Assembly (NCBI RefSeq): GCF_001884735.1
Contig: NZ_MJAP01000003.1
Span: forward strand, 434,001 to 498,000
Source of the DNA: Natronohydrobacter thiooxidans
Lineage (GTDB): Bacteria; Pseudomonadota; Alphaproteobacteria; Rhodobacterales; Rhodobacteraceae
Direction of reading: 5' to 3'
Length of the DNA: 64,000 bases
Shown here: in pieces, positions 62,437 through 64,000 of the stretch
How positions within the stretch are numbered: the stretch's first letter is position 1
How the letters are laid out: every line of letters begins with the position of its first letter
The notes under the pieces: model-generated
The model's database searches: none
What the model was told of the DNA's origin: nothing
Seen by the model: the letters and a program-made list of their open reading frames with translations, nothing else
Position numbers and translations under genes: made by a program

Positions 62437-64000
62437 ATGTTTGTTGCAAAGTTCCCGGTTCCCAAGTGGCTTGAGACCGCCACGCAGTACCATTTTGATG
62501 ACCATTCCGACTGTTTGCAGATTGATCCGCTGGAATCCGCCACTATGACCGGAGCACGCACCGAGACATCGCATGTCCTGCGCCTTTATCTCGCCGGTCC
62601 GATGCGCGTCACCGATGGCCAGGGGCAGAAGCTGGTCATTCGCGGACGCAAGGCGCAGGCGCTTCTGGCGCTGACGGCCCTTGCCCCGCAGATGCATCGC
62701 ACACGTGTCTGGCTGCGCGACAAACTCTGGAGCCAGTCGGATGAAACGCGCTCCTCGACCAGCCTGCGCCAGTCCCTGTTCGAATTGCGCCGCGACCTTG
62801 GCGCACAGGCCGGAAGCGCGCTGGACATCAATGCCGATACGGTGGGCCTGAACCCGGATCGAGTCTGGGTCGATGTGACCGAGGTGCAGCGCGATGCGGC
62901 CCTGTTCTCGCGGCTGGGTCTGAACGAGGATACCGAGCTTCTGGAAGGGTTCGACATCGGCGATCCCGAATTCGAGGACTGGCTGCAGGCCGCCCGCTTC
63001 GACTGGACCGACACCGCCGAGGCTCTGGCAGCGGTGCGCCCGGCGCGCCTGCTTCTGTCCGAGACCGGTCGCGCAATCTCTGACCGGTTCTGCCTTGCCC
63101 TGATGCGCGGCGTGGTGCAGGGCGGCGACGAGATGAGCCATCACCTGTCGGATTTCCTGACCGAACGGATCGTGGACAATATCCGCGAATTGATGCCGGT
63201 GCAGGTGATCGACCTGCGCAGCCGCACCGCCGCGATCGAGGATCTGGCCGAAAGCGCCGAGGCCGAGTTCTTCTGCCGGATGCGCGTCTTGTGCATCGGG
63301 CGCAATGTGACGCTGACATTCTTTGTCTATCGCTCGTCGCAACTGGCGATTGAATGGACCCAGTCGATCCAATGCACGCTGGAGGAATTGCACCATGCCG
63401 ATAACCTGCTCCTGCAAGGCTTTGTCGCGCAGAATACCGACCGGCTGGCAAAGACCCTGCTCAGCCATATCCCGGCTGATAGTGACGAAACCATTGCCCT
63501 GCGTGCAGGACATACGGCGATGAACCTGCTGTTCCGGCTTGATGATGACGCGCTGGATCAGGCCATTGCACTGCTGGACAAGGCCGAGGCGGCAAATCTC
63601 TCCGGCGGCACCGCCCATTCGCTGATTGCCGGTCTGCGTGCTTATGCGGCCTCTTTCGCGGTGGGCGAGAATCTCGGCAGCCTTGGCATGGACGAGCGCC
63701 TGCGGCTGCATGACCTGATCAACACGCAACTGGAAGACAATCCGTTCAACGCGATCACACTGGCCTGCCTGGGTCATGTCATCGGCTATGTGTTTCAAGA
63801 GCATGATCTGGCGGGCAAGGTGCTGGAACGCGCGGTTGCGTTGAATCCCTCGCAGGCGTTTGCATGGGATCACCTTGCGCTGCACAAGCTCTATACCGGC
63901 GATTATGACACCGCCCTGCGCCATGCCCAGCGCGCCACCCAGCTTGGCGCTTTCAGCCCGATTTCCTACAGCTACGACACCACGCTGGCGATGGCCGCGA
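62437..64000 (+). CDS. BTAD/SARP-like transcriptional regulator with TPR region (partial)
   Basis: The gene runs off the right edge; 521 codons are visible. Residues ~50-145 form an OmpR-type winged helix (LRLYLAGPMRVTDGQGQKLVIRGRKAQALLALTAL, then WLRDKLWSQSDETRSSTSLRQSLFELRRDLG), as in SARP/BTAD regulators. A middle domain without known motif follows, and from ~390 there are TPR-like helices (LAGKVLERAVALNPSQAFAWDHLALHKLYTGDYDTALRHAQRATQLG). Likely a DNA-binding activator that senses a partner or ligand through the TPR part. ATG at 62437; a second ATG at 62545 would lose 36 residues. The first 36 residues look unstructured. Confidence 0.8.
   Translation, partial: MFVAKFPVPKWLETATQYHFDDHSDCLQIDPLESATMTGARTETSHVLRLYLAGPMRVTDGQGQKLVIRGRKAQALLALTALAPQMHRTRVWLRDKLWSQSDETRSSTSLRQSLFELRRDLGAQAGSALDINADTVGLNPDRVWVDVTEVQRDAALFSRLGLNEDTELLEGFDIGDPEFEDWLQAARFDWTDTAEALAAVRPARLLLSETGRAISDRFCLALMRGVVQGGDEMSHHLSDFLTERIVDNIRELMPVQVIDLRSRTAAIEDLAESAEAEFFCRMRVLCIGRNVTLTFFVYRSSQLAIEWTQSIQCTLEELHHADNLLLQGFVAQNTDRLAKTLLSHIPADSDETIALRAGHTAMNLLFRLDDDALDQAIALLDKAEAANLSGGTAHSLIAGLRAYAASFAVGENLGSLGMDERLRLHDLINTQLEDNPFNAITLACLGHVIGYVFQEHDLAGKVLERAVALNPSQAFAWDHLALHKLYTGDYDTALRHAQRATQLGAFSPISYSYDTTLAMAA

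Overview
The window looks like chromosome of a high-GC alphaproteobacterium, most likely of the Rhodobacteraceae/Paracoccaceae ('Roseobacter/Rhodobacter') group. This is inferred from the strong G/C third-position bias, the tRNA sequences, the PHB genes, the gene order around comF/grxC/nitrilase, and the abundance of TRAP, Liv and MttB-type genes. There are no rRNA genes, CRISPR arrays, insertion sequences or prophage genes. Two tRNA genes are present: Met-CAT and Leu-CAG.

Layout. 1-3.8 kb: a cell-surface glycan locus with a UDP-GlcNAc 2-epimerase (cut by the window edge), a DxD glycosyltransferase in visibly AT-richer DNA, a GT25 glycosyltransferase and a NeuB-type nonulosonate synthase. 3.9-12.8 kb: a leftward beta-oxidation operon (membrane acyltransferase, FadE, thiolase, FadJ, acetyl-CoA hydrolase/transferase), with the last four genes tightly coupled by stop/start overlaps. 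12.8-13.6 kb: a glutaredoxin-MauE fusion, then tRNA-Met. 14.2-19.7 kb: a second glycan locus (GT32, sulfotransferase, TPR protein, GT2). 19.8-22.7 kb: tRNA hydroxylase trhO and the NAD salvage pair pncA-pncB. 22.8-25.1 kb: a DUF465 small protein and the PHB genes phaA/phaB. 25.3-28 kb: hspQ, a STAS/HATPase pair and a third thiolase. 28-33.9 kb: msrC, an alpha/beta hydrolase and a complete Liv-type ABC transporter. 34-37.8 kb: EamA and MATE exporters, a NicO metal transporter and its DUF1007 partner. 38-41.4 kb: de novo NAD operon nadA-nadB-nadC. 41.7-50.1 kb: an MttB-family methyltransferase facing a TAXI-TRAP transporter with its own DctB/DctD-like two-component system. 50.1-58.9 kb: ychF, trpA, a CAP lipoprotein, a small membrane protein, hemH, a methyltransferase, comF-grxC-nit-marR, and an NDUFA9-like protein. 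59-64 kb: tRNA-Leu, a photolyase/cryptochrome, an SMR-like protein, and the start of a large BTAD/TPR regulator cut by the window edge.

How the genes work together. FadE, FadJ and thiolase form one fatty-acid degradation unit. Both NAD routes are present: de novo nadABC and salvage pncAB. phaA and phaB supply 3-hydroxybutyryl-CoA for PHB; no synthase, phasin or depolymerase lies here. DctB-DctD probably senses a solute and controls the neighbouring TAXI-TRAP operon. A tandem operator-like pair and an intercistronic terminator next to these genes support that.

I saw no clearly new multi-gene defence or mobile system. The most promising oddities are the DctD-like regulator with altered GAFTGA and Walker B motifs next to tandem 32-bp-spaced operators, the orphan STAS/HATPase pair, the sulfotransferase glycan locus, and the non-coding tract at 61 kb that ends in a strong terminator. 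All functional statements come from reading sequence motifs by eye; no database search was run.
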